NCBI GenBank assembly: GCA_050250665.1
Contig: JBFWOF010000048.1
Coordinates: 1-51,384 of the forward strand
Source: JADKFD01 sp050250665
GTDB taxonomy: Bacteria > Pseudomonadota > Gammaproteobacteria > Xanthomonadales > SZUA-5
Reading direction: 5' to 3'
DNA: 51,384 nucleotides
Translations under genes and position numbers: made by a program
Notes under the pieces: model-generated
What the model saw: only the letters and a program-made list of their open reading frames with translations
The model's database searches: none
Told to the model about the DNA's origin: nothing
Shown: piece by piece, positions 34,794 through 42,477 of the stretch
Layout: each line of letters starts with the position of its first letter
Numbering within the stretch: the stretch's first letter is position 1

Positions 34794-34866
34794 TTCGAGG
34801 TCGTCATCCCCTTTGTCGATGCGATCCCCGCGGCTTTGGCCACGATCATTCTCGGGCGCTTGCGAT
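34794..34866 (+). pseudogene. Decayed 3' copy of the DUF6116-like gene
   Basis: The frame reads VIPFVDAIPAALATIILGRL, nearly the same as FIPFVDEILLALATIILGRM of the gene at 34228, and DNA identity is high (GGCCACGATCATTCT is exact). It begins just after an in-frame TGA, and the N-terminal half is missing. It is therefore a remnant of a tandem duplication. The rest of 34780-35051 holds no other recognisable feature. Confidence 0.7.
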
Positions 34867-35051
34867 GCCTGCAGCGAACATCGACATCAGCGGCAACAAT
34901 TCCGATGCAATGGCCTCGGCCGCCACGATTTCCCGTTGTTCGCCTCAGTGCCCGATGTCAGGTTCGGGCGGGGCAGCTCTGTAAGGCGGCTCGTGGAGTT
35001 GTGTTGGTTTCTACGGTCACCCTGATCAGGAACGCCATCGGAGGCTGAACA

Positions 35052-35384
35052 ATGCTGCGAAGTCAGTTCAGATCACGCCGCGGCGGCGTGCAGGCCGCAA
35101 GATCATCCGCCGGGTGGCGCCGCCTGACCATGCTGCTGATCCTGCTGCTGGCGCTGGCGCTGCCGGTCATGGCCCAGGTCAGTCTGTCCGGACAGGTGAT
35201 CGCCAGCGGCGGTGGTCACGCCGAATCTGCGGGTCGCTGCCTGGAGCTCGACGGGACTTTCGGCGAAGCGGTTGCCGGATCAGCCAGCGGCGGGTCCTTC
35301 ACCTTGCTCAGCGGTTTTCGGACGGGCGACAGTGTCGGCTCGTCGGACTCGATTTTTCGTCAGGGATTTGAGGAGTGTCGGTGA
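35052..35384 (+). CDS. Small secreted protein with an IFxxGFE C-terminal motif
   Basis: 110 residues. A basic N-terminus and hydrophobic helix (about 26-41: LTMLLILLLALALPVMA) form a signal peptide. The mature part resembles the family of short exported beta proteins with a gGG..ss.gr..l.GtfG pattern ending GSFTLLSGFRTGD. It ends SIFRQGFEECR; IFxxGFE also closes, as FAHGFE, the unrelated protein at 15074. Its stop overlaps the ATG of the next gene (TGATG), so the two are coupled. Confidence 0.7.
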   Translation: MLRSQFRSRRGGVQAARSSAGWRRLTMLLILLLALALPVMAQVSLSGQVIASGGGHAESAGRCLELDGTFGEAVAGSASGGSFTLLSGFRTGDSVGSSDSIFRQGFEECR

Positions 35385-36301
35385 TGAAAACCTTGCGCCC
35401 CCGCCAGCTGCTGATGTCCCTGCTGGCAGTTCTGCTCAGCTGCAGCCTGCTGATCGATTCAGCCATTGCCGTGCCGCAGTTGCCCGAGTTCACTTACCAG
35501 GGTCGCCTAAGCCAGAATGGCGCACCGGCCAACGGCAGCTTCAATCTCAGCTTTGCCTTGTTTGACGCGGATACTGGCGGCAATCAGATCGGCGCCGCCA
35601 TCAGCGAACCCGCCTTCCCGGTCACGAACGGGCTGTTCACGGTGTCCCTGGCCTTTCCTGGCGCCTTCGACGGCACCCAGCTGTGGCTGCAGGTAAGCGT
35701 CAACGGCACGCCGATGCTGCCGCGCCAGGCGGTGTCTACCACTCCAGTTGCTCAATTCGCGCTGAGCGGCAGCATCAACGGACCTGCCGGCGGCGATCTC
35801 GCCGGAAGCTACCCGAATCCGACGATTGCCGTCGGCGCGGTCACCAATTCCAGGATTGGCAGTGGAGCGGTTTCGTCCAGCAAGCTCGGCAACAGTTCAG
35901 TCACCAGTGCCGCGATCGCCGGCGGTGCGGTGGGCAACAGCGAATTGGCCACGGCTGCCGTCAGCAGCACGAAGATCGCTGATCTGGCGGTTACCGAGAC
36001 CAAGATCGGCAACAACAGCATCACTCGGGCCAAGATCATGGGCGCAGACGTCAGCGGCACCATGGGCAGTGTGAGCCTGCAAGGTGGCAGCTGTGCCGAT
36101 GTCTCGGTCGGTGCCAGCGGTGCGCAGGTCAATGATCTGGTCATCTTCGGCCTGCAGGCCGGCGCCACTCTACCGTCCAGATTCATCGCGCTGCCGGGAC
36201 GCGTGGACACCGCCGGCGCCGTCGTCCTGCGCTTCTGCAATATCGGCACGACGACCCAGTCTTTCGCCAGCCTGGACGTGCATATCCTGACGATGCGCTA
36301 G
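35384..36301 (+). CDS. Secreted fibre-like repeat protein
   Basis: 305 residues from the ATG at 35384 (GGAG 8 nt upstream). A signal peptide (about 1-30, ending SAIA) precedes a beta domain (YQGRLSQNGAPANGSFNLSF, then ALFDADTGG) and the GGDLAGSYPNPTIAVGAV motif common in phage-tail-like and YadA-like exported proteins. A run of imperfect short repeats follows (SRIGSGAVSSSKLGNSSVTS, AVGNSELATAAVSSTKI, AVTETKIGNNSITRAKI; about 155-225), likely a trimeric beta-solenoid. The last 80 residues are a globular beta domain with two cysteines. Coupled to the small secreted protein upstream. Confidence 0.75.
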   Translation: MKTLRPRQLLMSLLAVLLSCSLLIDSAIAVPQLPEFTYQGRLSQNGAPANGSFNLSFALFDADTGGNQIGAAISEPAFPVTNGLFTVSLAFPGAFDGTQLWLQVSVNGTPMLPRQAVSTTPVAQFALSGSINGPAGGDLAGSYPNPTIAVGAVTNSRIGSGAVSSSKLGNSSVTSAAIAGGAVGNSELATAAVSSTKIADLAVTETKIGNNSITRAKIMGADVSGTMGSVSLQGGSCADVSVGASGAQVNDLVIFGLQAGATLPSRFIALPGRVDTAGAVVLRFCNIGTTTQSFASLDVHILTMR

Positions 36302-36312
36302 AGAAAACGCCA

Positions 36313-36340
36313 GGTTGTTGGTTGTTGGTTGTTGGTTGTT
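36313..36340. repeat. GGTTGTT heptamer array (four copies)
   Basis: Four exact tandem GGTTGTT units lie 12 bp past the stop of the fibre-like gene, in the 173-bp convergent gap before the GH13 gene. Nothing else stands out in that gap. Confidence 0.8.
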
Positions 36341-36474
36341 GGTGCAGTTTGCCGCGAAAGCAGTGCAGGCGAGTGATTCCGCTCCCTGACCTTGATCGCG
36401 GCAGTCGCCGCTTCCGACGCTTTCGCCACGGCACTGCAACTTCCGGTCGTCGGCCGGACGGGCGTGCCCCTCCA

Positions 36475-37881
36475 TCACGGGTGCAGCTCGCGCGCGTAGA
36501 CGCGGTAGGCCCAGGGCGCAAGAGACAAGCTCGTCTCTGGCCGAAGTTCTTCCTGCTGACCCGAGAAAACGTCCCGGTATGGCCCCGGATAGAGCGCCTC
36601 GTGCAAGCTCACCGTTTGAGCCTGAGCTGACAGATTCAACACCGCCAGAATCTGGCTGCGTTCGTCCCTGCGAACGAAACTCAGCACCTGGGCGGGCGCG
36701 CTGTTGGGCACATGCACCATGCGCGCGCCCCAGCGGCCATTCCACAAGGCGCTGTGCTGCTTCTTCAACGCCAGCAGGCGGGTGAAGAGCTCGCCAATCG
36801 GAGATGGCTGCCACTCGATCGGATCCTTCTCGAAGAAGGCCAGACGCTTGCTCTCGCCGGCCTCCTGGCTGTTGTAGATCAGCGGCAGACCCTCGCCGAC
36901 CACACTGAGCACGATGGCAGCCGGCAGGGCATCGCCGAACTGCTCCGGGCCCGTGCCCTCCCAGGAGTTCTCGTCGTGATTGCTGGTGTAAACCATGCGC
37001 AGCGCTTCACGCGGGAAAGCGCTCTCGTTCCATGAGTAATACACGTACAGGGCATTGACATCGGCACGGCCCTTGGCGATCTCATGCATCGCCTTGACCC
37101 AGCTCCAGGCATAGGTCATGTCGAAAGCGCGGGCGTGCAGATCACGCGATTCCCACTCAGCCAGCATGAACACCGGCTTGATCGCATCCAGCTCGCGGCG
37201 GACGTTGTCCCAGAAATCCACTGGCACGAAGCCCGCCACATCACAGCGATAACCGTCGATGTCCACTTCGCGCACCCAGTATTTGAGTGCCTCGGTCATG
37301 TACCGGCGCAGGCCGGGCTGGCTGTAGTCCAGATCGATGATGTCGGCCCAGTCCCACCAGGGCGTGGGCCGGAAATCACCCTTCCAGTCGCGCTCGTACC
37401 AGTCGGGGTGTTCGGCCACCAGCGGGTTGTCCCAGGCGGTGTGGTTGGCAACCCAGTCCAGAATCACCTTGAAACCCTGGTCATGGGCGGCCGCAACAAA
37501 GTGCTTGAGATCGGCCAGCGTGCCGAACTCGGGATTCACGCTGTAGTAGTCCCTGACCGAGTACGGGCTGCCCAGGCCACCTTTGCGGTTCTTCACCCCG
37601 ATTTCGTGTACGGGCATCAGCCACAGGATCTTGACCCCCAGCGCCTTGAGCCTGGGCAGTTCACGCTCCGCAGCGCGGAAGGTGCCTTCAGGTGTGAACT
37701 GTCGCGTATTGAGCTGGTAGATCGCCGCGTCCCTGGCCCATTCCGGCGTCCGCAGCTGTACATAAGGTTTGGGTTGGTACGGATCCACGACGTCCGCCTT
37801 GGTCGGAGCGTTGCTGCAGGCCGCAAGGGAAAGGAACACCGTCGCCAGCCCCAGTCGCAGCGTTGATGTGGAACCCGGCAT
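36475..37881 (-). CDS. Lipoprotein alpha-amylase-family (GH13) glycosidase
   Basis: 468 residues. The lipobox VFLSLAAC (Cys22) predicts an envelope lipoprotein. The (beta/alpha)8 barrel shows region I DWVANHT (142-148), region II DGYRCDVAG with nucleophile Asp214, region III LAEWE with acid/base Glu242, and region IV TSNHDEN with Asp303. A C-terminal beta domain follows. It acts on alpha-glucans or maltooligosaccharides in the periplasm or at the surface. ATG 37881 gives a proper signal peptide; a GTG at 37896 is in frame. No other starch-use genes are nearby. Confidence 0.9.
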   Translation of the reverse strand: MPGSTSTLRLGLATVFLSLAACSNAPTKADVVDPYQPKPYVQLRTPEWARDAAIYQLNTRQFTPEGTFRAAERELPRLKALGVKILWLMPVHEIGVKNRKGGLGSPYSVRDYYSVNPEFGTLADLKHFVAAAHDQGFKVILDWVANHTAWDNPLVAEHPDWYERDWKGDFRPTPWWDWADIIDLDYSQPGLRRYMTEALKYWVREVDIDGYRCDVAGFVPVDFWDNVRRELDAIKPVFMLAEWESRDLHARAFDMTYAWSWVKAMHEIAKGRADVNALYVYYSWNESAFPREALRMVYTSNHDENSWEGTGPEQFGDALPAAIVLSVVGEGLPLIYNSQEAGESKRLAFFEKDPIEWQPSPIGELFTRLLALKKQHSALWNGRWGARMVHVPNSAPAQVLSFVRRDERSQILAVLNLSAQAQTVSLHEALYPGPYRDVFSGQQEELRPETSLSLAPWAYRVYARELHP

Positions 37882-37995
37882 GTGCAGCACCCCCACCCGA
37901 TTGATTCCGGCTCAGTGTAGCCCGCAGATTTGATGCCAGACGCGGTATGCGGACCGCGACGACGGATGAATTCGAATTCAAGCTCGAACCCGACA

Positions 37996-38100
37996 GTGGG
38001 AGCGGATTCATCCGCGATCGCCCGCAAGCTGTGGGAGCGGATTCATCCGCGACCGCTCGCAAGTTGTGGGAGCGCATTCATCCGCGATCGCTCGCCGGCT
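37996..38100. repeat. 35-bp tandem REP array (three copies)
   Basis: Units beginning GTGGGAGCGGATTCATCCGC repeat at 37996, 38031 and 38066, exactly 35 bp apart, with a broken fourth start at 38101 (GTGCAAGCC). Each unit holds a GCGGATTCATCCGC palindrome. Confidence 0.8.
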
Positions 38101-38113
38101 GTGCAAGCCTTTT

Positions 38114-38198
38114 CACGCGGAGACGCTGAGGCCGCGGAGAAAGGCCAATGGCCCTCGATGGCGATTGCACATCTCCGCGGCCTCCGCGCCTCCGCGTG
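38114..38198. repeat. Long CACGCGGAG palindrome
   Basis: 27-nt arms (38114-38140 and 38172-38198) pair at 25 of 27 positions around a 31-bp spacer that itself holds GGCCAATGGCC. The arms start CACGCGGAG and end GCCGCGGAGA. Looks like a dispersed mobile palindrome. Confidence 0.7.
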
Positions 38199-38380
38199 AG
38201 ATTCCGGCCGGAACCTCTGGATCGCTGCCGTGGATGGTGCCGCGTAGCACTTCGGGTTACGCGCGCCAAGCGGATTCATGACCGGCGTGCCGTATCGGAC
38301 CGATGCAGGTGGCTCTCCATGGACCCATATCCTGAGTTTTTGATTTTCCTCCCGTGAGCGCAGCGCCGGCATCGTCCACC

Positions 38381-38456
38381 TGTAGGAGCGCCCTTCCGGC
38401 GCGACCACTGCTGCGAACGTGCGGTCAGCCGGTCGCGACGCAAGGTCGCTCCTACA
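38381..38456. repeat. REPIN-like inverted pair of GTAGGAGCG repeats
   Basis: TGTAGGAGCGCCC...GCGACC (38381-38406) and its inverted counterpart GGTCGCGACG...CCTACA (38431-38456) are separated by 24 bp. Same family as at 27569 and 48793. Confidence 0.75.
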
Positions 38457-38536
38457 GGCGAACTGGTGGTTCATGGCCAGTGGGCAATGTCGGGCCGAAA
38501 CCGGTGTCAACAACTCATGCCGTGGACTCATGGTCC

Positions 38537-38567
38537 GTCACGTAGCCCGCTTCGCGGCCAACGTGAC
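38537..38567. repeat. GTCACGTAG palindromic repeat, copy 2
   Basis: GTCACGTAGCCCGC and GCGGCCAACGTGAC fold around TTC. It directly abuts the pqiC stop codon and may end that transcript, but there is no T-run. Copy 1 is at 3430-3458. Confidence 0.6.
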
Positions 38568-39182
38568 CTACGAAGAGTGCCCCTGCCAGTGCTGCCGCAC
38601 TTCCGCTTCCAGCCGCAGCGAGAACTGATGGATGACGCTGTTGATGGCGGCCACATAGCTGGCATGGCTGGCATCGGCGGTGTCGACGGTGAACTGCGCT
38701 CGGCCGACGTCGACCAGATGCTGCCCCTGCTGGTCCAGCAGGCTCCACTTCACGGCCAGCGTCACCGACCCGCCGAGTTCGCCCTGCAGCGCTTCGATCA
38801 GCACGCTGATCTGTCGCTGCGGCCGATGCCGGGTATCCCAGGGAAAGGGCGAAACATCATCCAGCGCCAGGCGTCGGCTCAGATTGTCGGCGATGACCCG
38901 GCTGATGGCGCGCTGCAGATCGCCTGCCCACAGATGATCGGGACTCTTCTGCACCTGCTGCCCGCCGACCACGCTGACGATGTTGAGTCCGGTCATCAAC
39001 TCCGGCAACTCCACCGGCCCGATGCCCAGGCCACCGGGCAGGTCGAGCGGCTGGGCTTCGGCCGCAGCGGTGACGGCCTGCAGCGTGTAATAGCGCTTGA
39101 CCTGCACCGTCGAGGCACAGCCAGCACCCAGGCTGATCAGCAAGGCCGCGACCAGCACACGGGCAAGGAATCTATTTGTCAT
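38568..39182 (-). CDS. pqiC: PqiC, outer-membrane lipoprotein of the Pqi lipid-transport system
   Basis: 204 residues from the ATG at 39182. Lipobox SLGAGC near residue 20, then the ABC-type transport auxiliary fold: RYYTLQAV, LGIGPVELPELM and SRVIADNLSRRL. In E. coli PqiC docks the PqiB needle at the outer membrane. The start overlaps the end of pqiB by 11 bp; GGA lies 8 nt before this ATG (ATG 39188 and TTG 39194 are alternatives). Last gene of pqiABC. Confidence 0.87.
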   Translation of the reverse strand: MTNRFLARVLVAALLISLGAGCASTVQVKRYYTLQAVTAAAEAQPLDLPGGLGIGPVELPELMTGLNIVSVVGGQQVQKSPDHLWAGDLQRAISRVIADNLSRRLALDDVSPFPWDTRHRPQRQISVLIEALQGELGGSVTLAVKWSLLDQQGQHLVDVGRAQFTVDTADASHASYVAAINSVIHQFSLRLEAEVRQHWQGHSS

Positions 39183-40818
39183 GGTCATTTCCAAAGATCA
39201 GCGAGTCCGGCTTGCGGTTGAGTTTTTCGAGCAGATCGGTCAAGGACTGCACCGAGTTCTGCAGCGAGCGGAAGGTCTGATTCAGCTCGTACTGCGTCTT
39301 CGAGTCCGGGGCCAACAGGGAATCCACCGACTGCAGCGTCTGGGTCATCGAGTTCAAGGTGGCTTCGACCGACTTCAGTGCCTCGTTCAATGACGCACTG
39401 GCATCCCTCAGATTGGCCAGCGTGCTGTCCACCTTCTGTGCCGTATCAGCATCGGCCAACGTACCGAGCACCTTGTTCAGGCTGGACATGCTCTGCGCCA
39501 GTTCCTTGCCGATCTTCTCAAAGGGAATGGCGTTGACGCCTTCGGCGATGCTGTCGATCTTCCTGGCGATGCCGGCGACCTGCTGGTCCAGATCATCAGT
39601 GCTCTGGGCCATGGTCGGGATATCCGAGTACTTGTCGGACACCACGAACTCGGCCGGCAGCACCTCACGCGGGAAACTGAGATCCACATACTTGGCGCCG
39701 GTCAGCAGGCTCGCTGTCTTCAGCTGCGCACGCATGCCCTTGGCCACCAGATCCGCCATTTTCAGATCAAAGCTCTCCCGATCCGGCAACTGATCCGCCT
39801 GCAATCGCTGCGGCTGCATGCTGACAAACACGTGCAGGCTGTCGGGCTGATTGTCGACCGAATCCAGTTGCACATCGACCACTTCACCCACCTTCAGACC
39901 CCGGAATTCGACCGGCGCCCCCACGCTCAAGCCGCGCACGCTGTTGCTGAACTTGAGCCGGTAGAAATATTCCAGGGTGAAGCGCTCTTCCAGCACCGAG
40001 TCGCGATCGGCGTACAGATAGAAGCTGTGATCGGGCGGCGCCGGCTGCGCCGCATCCAGACCCGAGCTGTTCTCGAAGGTGATGCCACCGCTGATCAAGG
40101 ACGCGATCGAGGCGATCTTGGCCTTGACCCCGTCGGCGCCGATACGGACATCGATGCCGCTGACGTTCCAGAAACGGCTCTGGGTTTCCACCAGCTTGTC
40201 ATGCGGGGCATCGACGAAAATACGCAACTCGATGGATGAACCCTTGTCTCCCAGTTTGTAGCTGGTCACTTCGCCCACCCGCAGTTCGCGGTAATACACC
40301 GGCGAACCGATATCCAGCGATCCCAGGGTCTCGGCCTGCAGCACGAACTGGGTACCCTGATCGTCGGAAGCCACCGTCGGCGGCTCCGACAAGCCCTCGA
40401 ACAAGCTCTTGAAATCCCCGGGTTTACCCGGCTCCATGACGATGTAGACGCCCGAGACCAGCGTGCCCAGATTGGACACTCCAGTCGTGCTGATACGCGG
40501 ACTCACCAGCCAGAAGCGGCTGTTCTCGCTCAGATGTTGACTAACCTGGCGATCGAGCACGGCAATCACCCGTACCTTGCTGAGGTCATCGCTGAGGGTG
40601 ACACTGGTGATCTTGCCTACCGTCACATCCTTGAGGCGAATCTGGGTCTTGCCCACCTCAATGCCGCTGGCCCGATCGAAGATGATCTCGACTTCCTGAC
40701 CTTGCTGACGCCACGCGTTCACGGCCAGCCAGGCACCGATCAGCAGCGCCGCAATGGGCACGATCCAGATCGGCGAGATCCGCTGCGCCGGTTTCAAGGT
40801 GGGCTCATGTGCGTTCAA
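39172..40818 (-). CDS. pqiB: PqiB, MCE-domain periplasm-spanning lipid-transport protein
   Basis: About 548 residues. One N-terminal membrane anchor (ISPIWIVPIAALLIGAWLAV) is followed by three MCE domains (roughly 30-140, 150-250, 265-390; each with an F-x-x-A-x-G-[IL]-x-x-G-x-x-[IV] motif such as FDRASGIEVGKTQIR). A long C-terminal coiled coil (about 400-540) forms the needle. Only a TTG at 40818 has a ribosome site (GGAG, 9 nt), giving a 14-bp overlap with pqiA; an ATG at 40863 is in frame but lacks one. It bridges inner and outer membranes with PqiA and PqiC. Confidence 0.9.
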   Translation of the reverse strand: MNAHEPTLKPAQRISPIWIVPIAALLIGAWLAVNAWRQQGQEVEIIFDRASGIEVGKTQIRLKDVTVGKITSVTLSDDLSKVRVIAVLDRQVSQHLSENSRFWLVSPRISTTGVSNLGTLVSGVYIVMEPGKPGDFKSLFEGLSEPPTVASDDQGTQFVLQAETLGSLDIGSPVYYRELRVGEVTSYKLGDKGSSIELRIFVDAPHDKLVETQSRFWNVSGIDVRIGADGVKAKIASIASLISGGITFENSSGLDAAQPAPPDHSFYLYADRDSVLEERFTLEYFYRLKFSNSVRGLSVGAPVEFRGLKVGEVVDVQLDSVDNQPDSLHVFVSMQPQRLQADQLPDRESFDLKMADLVAKGMRAQLKTASLLTGAKYVDLSFPREVLPAEFVVSDKYSDIPTMAQSTDDLDQQVAGIARKIDSIAEGVNAIPFEKIGKELAQSMSSLNKVLGTLADADTAQKVDSTLANLRDASASLNEALKSVEATLNSMTQTLQSVDSLLAPDSKTQYELNQTFRSLQNSVQSLTDLLEKLNRKPDSLIFGNDHDK

Positions 40819-42163
40819 TCGGCGTCGCTCCCAGGGGGCTGTGCTGCTTGATTTCGGAATCATCGGTCGCCGACTGCGGTGCTTGCGCTCGCGCGCTGGC
40901 CGCTTCGTCCACCGGGTCCCAGATCAGGCGCGGGTCAAAGGTTTCTGCTGCCAGCATGGTCAGCACCACGACTGCGGCAAAAGGCAGCAGTGCCGGCCCG
41001 GGCGCAACCGCGCCAATAATGCCGAATTGCACGGCGGCAGTGAGCAGCGTGACCACATAGACATCGACCATCGACCAGCGACCCACCAGTTCAGTCAGGC
41101 GATAGAGCTTGATGCGCTGGCGCGGCCCGCGGTTCATGCGCGTGTGCACCGACCAGACCAGAAAGCTCAGCATCAGCAGTTTGGCGACGGGCACGACCAC
41201 GCTGGCCACGAACACGACCAGCGCCAGGATCCACAGGCCGTGATGCGCCAGATCGAGCACCCCGGCAAAGATCGTGCTGTCATAGTTCACCCCCAGCTCG
41301 TCGTATTTCATGATGACCAGCAGATTGGCGGGGATGTAAAGGATCGCCGCCGCCGCAGTCAGCGCGGCAGTGCGCTGCAGGCTGTGTGGCGTGCGCGTGT
41401 GCACTTCGGCGTTGCAGCGCGGACAGTGGCCCTTGGCTTCAACGATGCTCAGACCGACCATCGCCTTGCAGGCGTGACAGTCATACAGGGTCTCGTCGGC
41501 ATCGCTGAGGTATCGATTGTTCGGTGCCAGCCAGGTCCAGAGGCTGTCCTTGCTCATGACTCGGTAGGCCAGCTGCAACACCAGCACCAAGGCAAAGAAC
41601 AGCAGCATGCCGGGACCGACATCGACCGTGGCGTTGTCGCCGAGCTTGACCGTGGTGACCAATACGCCGAGCAGAAACACGTCCAGCATGATCCATGGCT
41701 GCAGCTGCACCAGCCAGCGGAAGACCGTGATCTGACCGGGCAGGCGACGCTGCAATCGATGCGGAATCAGCAGATACAGCAGCGCGAAGGCTTCGAAGGC
41801 CGGCAGGATGAAGATGGTGATCAGCACCAGAGCCGAGAGGAACCAGCGATCATTGGCGGCCAGGGCAACGACGCCGGAAAGGATGGTGATGCCCTGCTGG
41901 ATGCCGGCCAGCTTCAGGGTCATGAAGGTGTAGACATTGGCGCTGACAAAGAGGATGGCGGCGGCAACCGCCAGCGCCGTGGCCTTGTCCAGCCAGTCCG
42001 AGGCCGGCCGCTTCAACAGGTTGCCACAGCGGCTGCACAGCAGTTCCTGACCGGCCGCCACCGGCACCAGCGTCTGCAAGGCGCCACAGTCATGACAGAC
42101 CATGCAATCGCACTGGTCAGCGATGATCTGCAAAGGCTCCGGTGTCGCCGATTGAATGGTCAT
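40805..42163 (-). CDS. pqiA: PqiA, inner-membrane component of the Pqi system
   Basis: 452 residues with two homologous halves, each a zinc-ribbon-like cysteine pair set (CHDCGALQ through CSRCGN, and CHACKAMVG through CPRCNAE) followed by four membrane helices, the typical PqiA arrangement. The ATG at 42163 is chosen over a TTG at 42217. First gene of the pqiABC operon, with end-to-start overlaps into pqiB. In E. coli pqi is induced by paraquat via SoxRS; no such site was recognised here. Confidence 0.9.
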   Translation of the reverse strand: MTIQSATPEPLQIIADQCDCMVCHDCGALQTLVPVAAGQELLCSRCGNLLKRPASDWLDKATALAVAAAILFVSANVYTFMTLKLAGIQQGITILSGVVALAANDRWFLSALVLITIFILPAFEAFALLYLLIPHRLQRRLPGQITVFRWLVQLQPWIMLDVFLLGVLVTTVKLGDNATVDVGPGMLLFFALVLVLQLAYRVMSKDSLWTWLAPNNRYLSDADETLYDCHACKAMVGLSIVEAKGHCPRCNAEVHTRTPHSLQRTAALTAAAAILYIPANLLVIMKYDELGVNYDSTIFAGVLDLAHHGLWILALVVFVASVVVPVAKLLMLSFLVWSVHTRMNRGPRQRIKLYRLTELVGRWSMVDVYVVTLLTAAVQFGIIGAVAPGPALLPFAAVVVLTMLAAETFDPRLIWDPVDEAASARAQAPQSATDDSEIKQHSPLGATPIERT

Positions 42164-42477
42164 GCAGGCCTGTGAAAGAGGATTGTCGATACAGCTCTTG
42201 CCCGCGTTGAGATTCAACGGCCGTCAGGGCACCAATTCCAAGGTCGTGGACGGCTCAAGCAGACTGCAGCAAGTGCCGGCGCATGGCAAATGGCGGTCCC
42301 AGCAGATTCGCGCCCGAACCAGGGCGGTCCATGGCGATGTCCGGCGAAATTCCTGCCCGGCAAACACCCCTGGATTCCGATCGAAACTTCCGCTGGCGCG
42401 TGCCCGCGGCGGCGCTACAATCCGCTCCTGAGGCATGCTCTGGAAGCTTGCCACCATCGCAACTGACGAGAATCCCC
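42164..42477. other. Divergent promoter region of pqiA and the aminotransferase gene
   Basis: 314 bp with no gene. TACAAT at 42416-42421 is a good -10 for the aminotransferase gene on the plus strand; the matching -35 (CTGGCG at 42393-42398) is weak. A pqiA promoter should lie in the first half, but I could not place it. Confidence 0.45.
42416..42421 (+). promoter_or_regulatory. -10 box for the class III aminotransferase gene
   Basis: TACAAT 57 bp before the ATG, in an otherwise GC-rich stretch. A poor CTGGCG lies 17 bp upstream. Probable vegetative promoter. Confidence 0.45.

Larger units (their letters stand above)
37882..38567. other. Gene-free, repeat-packed region upstream of the GH13 gene
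   Basis: 686 bp between the divergent end of pqiC and the GH13 start, with no credible gene. It contains, in order, a 35-bp tandem repeat (37996-38100), a long palindrome (38114-38198), a REPIN-like pair (38381-38456) and a GTCACGTAG hairpin next to the pqiC stop (38537-38567). The short open frames here are made of these repeats. Confidence 0.6.

Noticed and set aside
37996..38100. CRISPR array
   Set aside because: Units repeat every 35 bp with nearly identical sequence throughout; there are no unique spacers and no cas genes.
40754..42175. Long plus-strand open frame (473 codons) opposite pqiA
   Set aside because: It is antisense to a well-matched PqiA with two zinc-ribbon halves, its product is rich in Gln/His/Asp as expected from the reverse frame of a high-GC gene, and it has no known motif.
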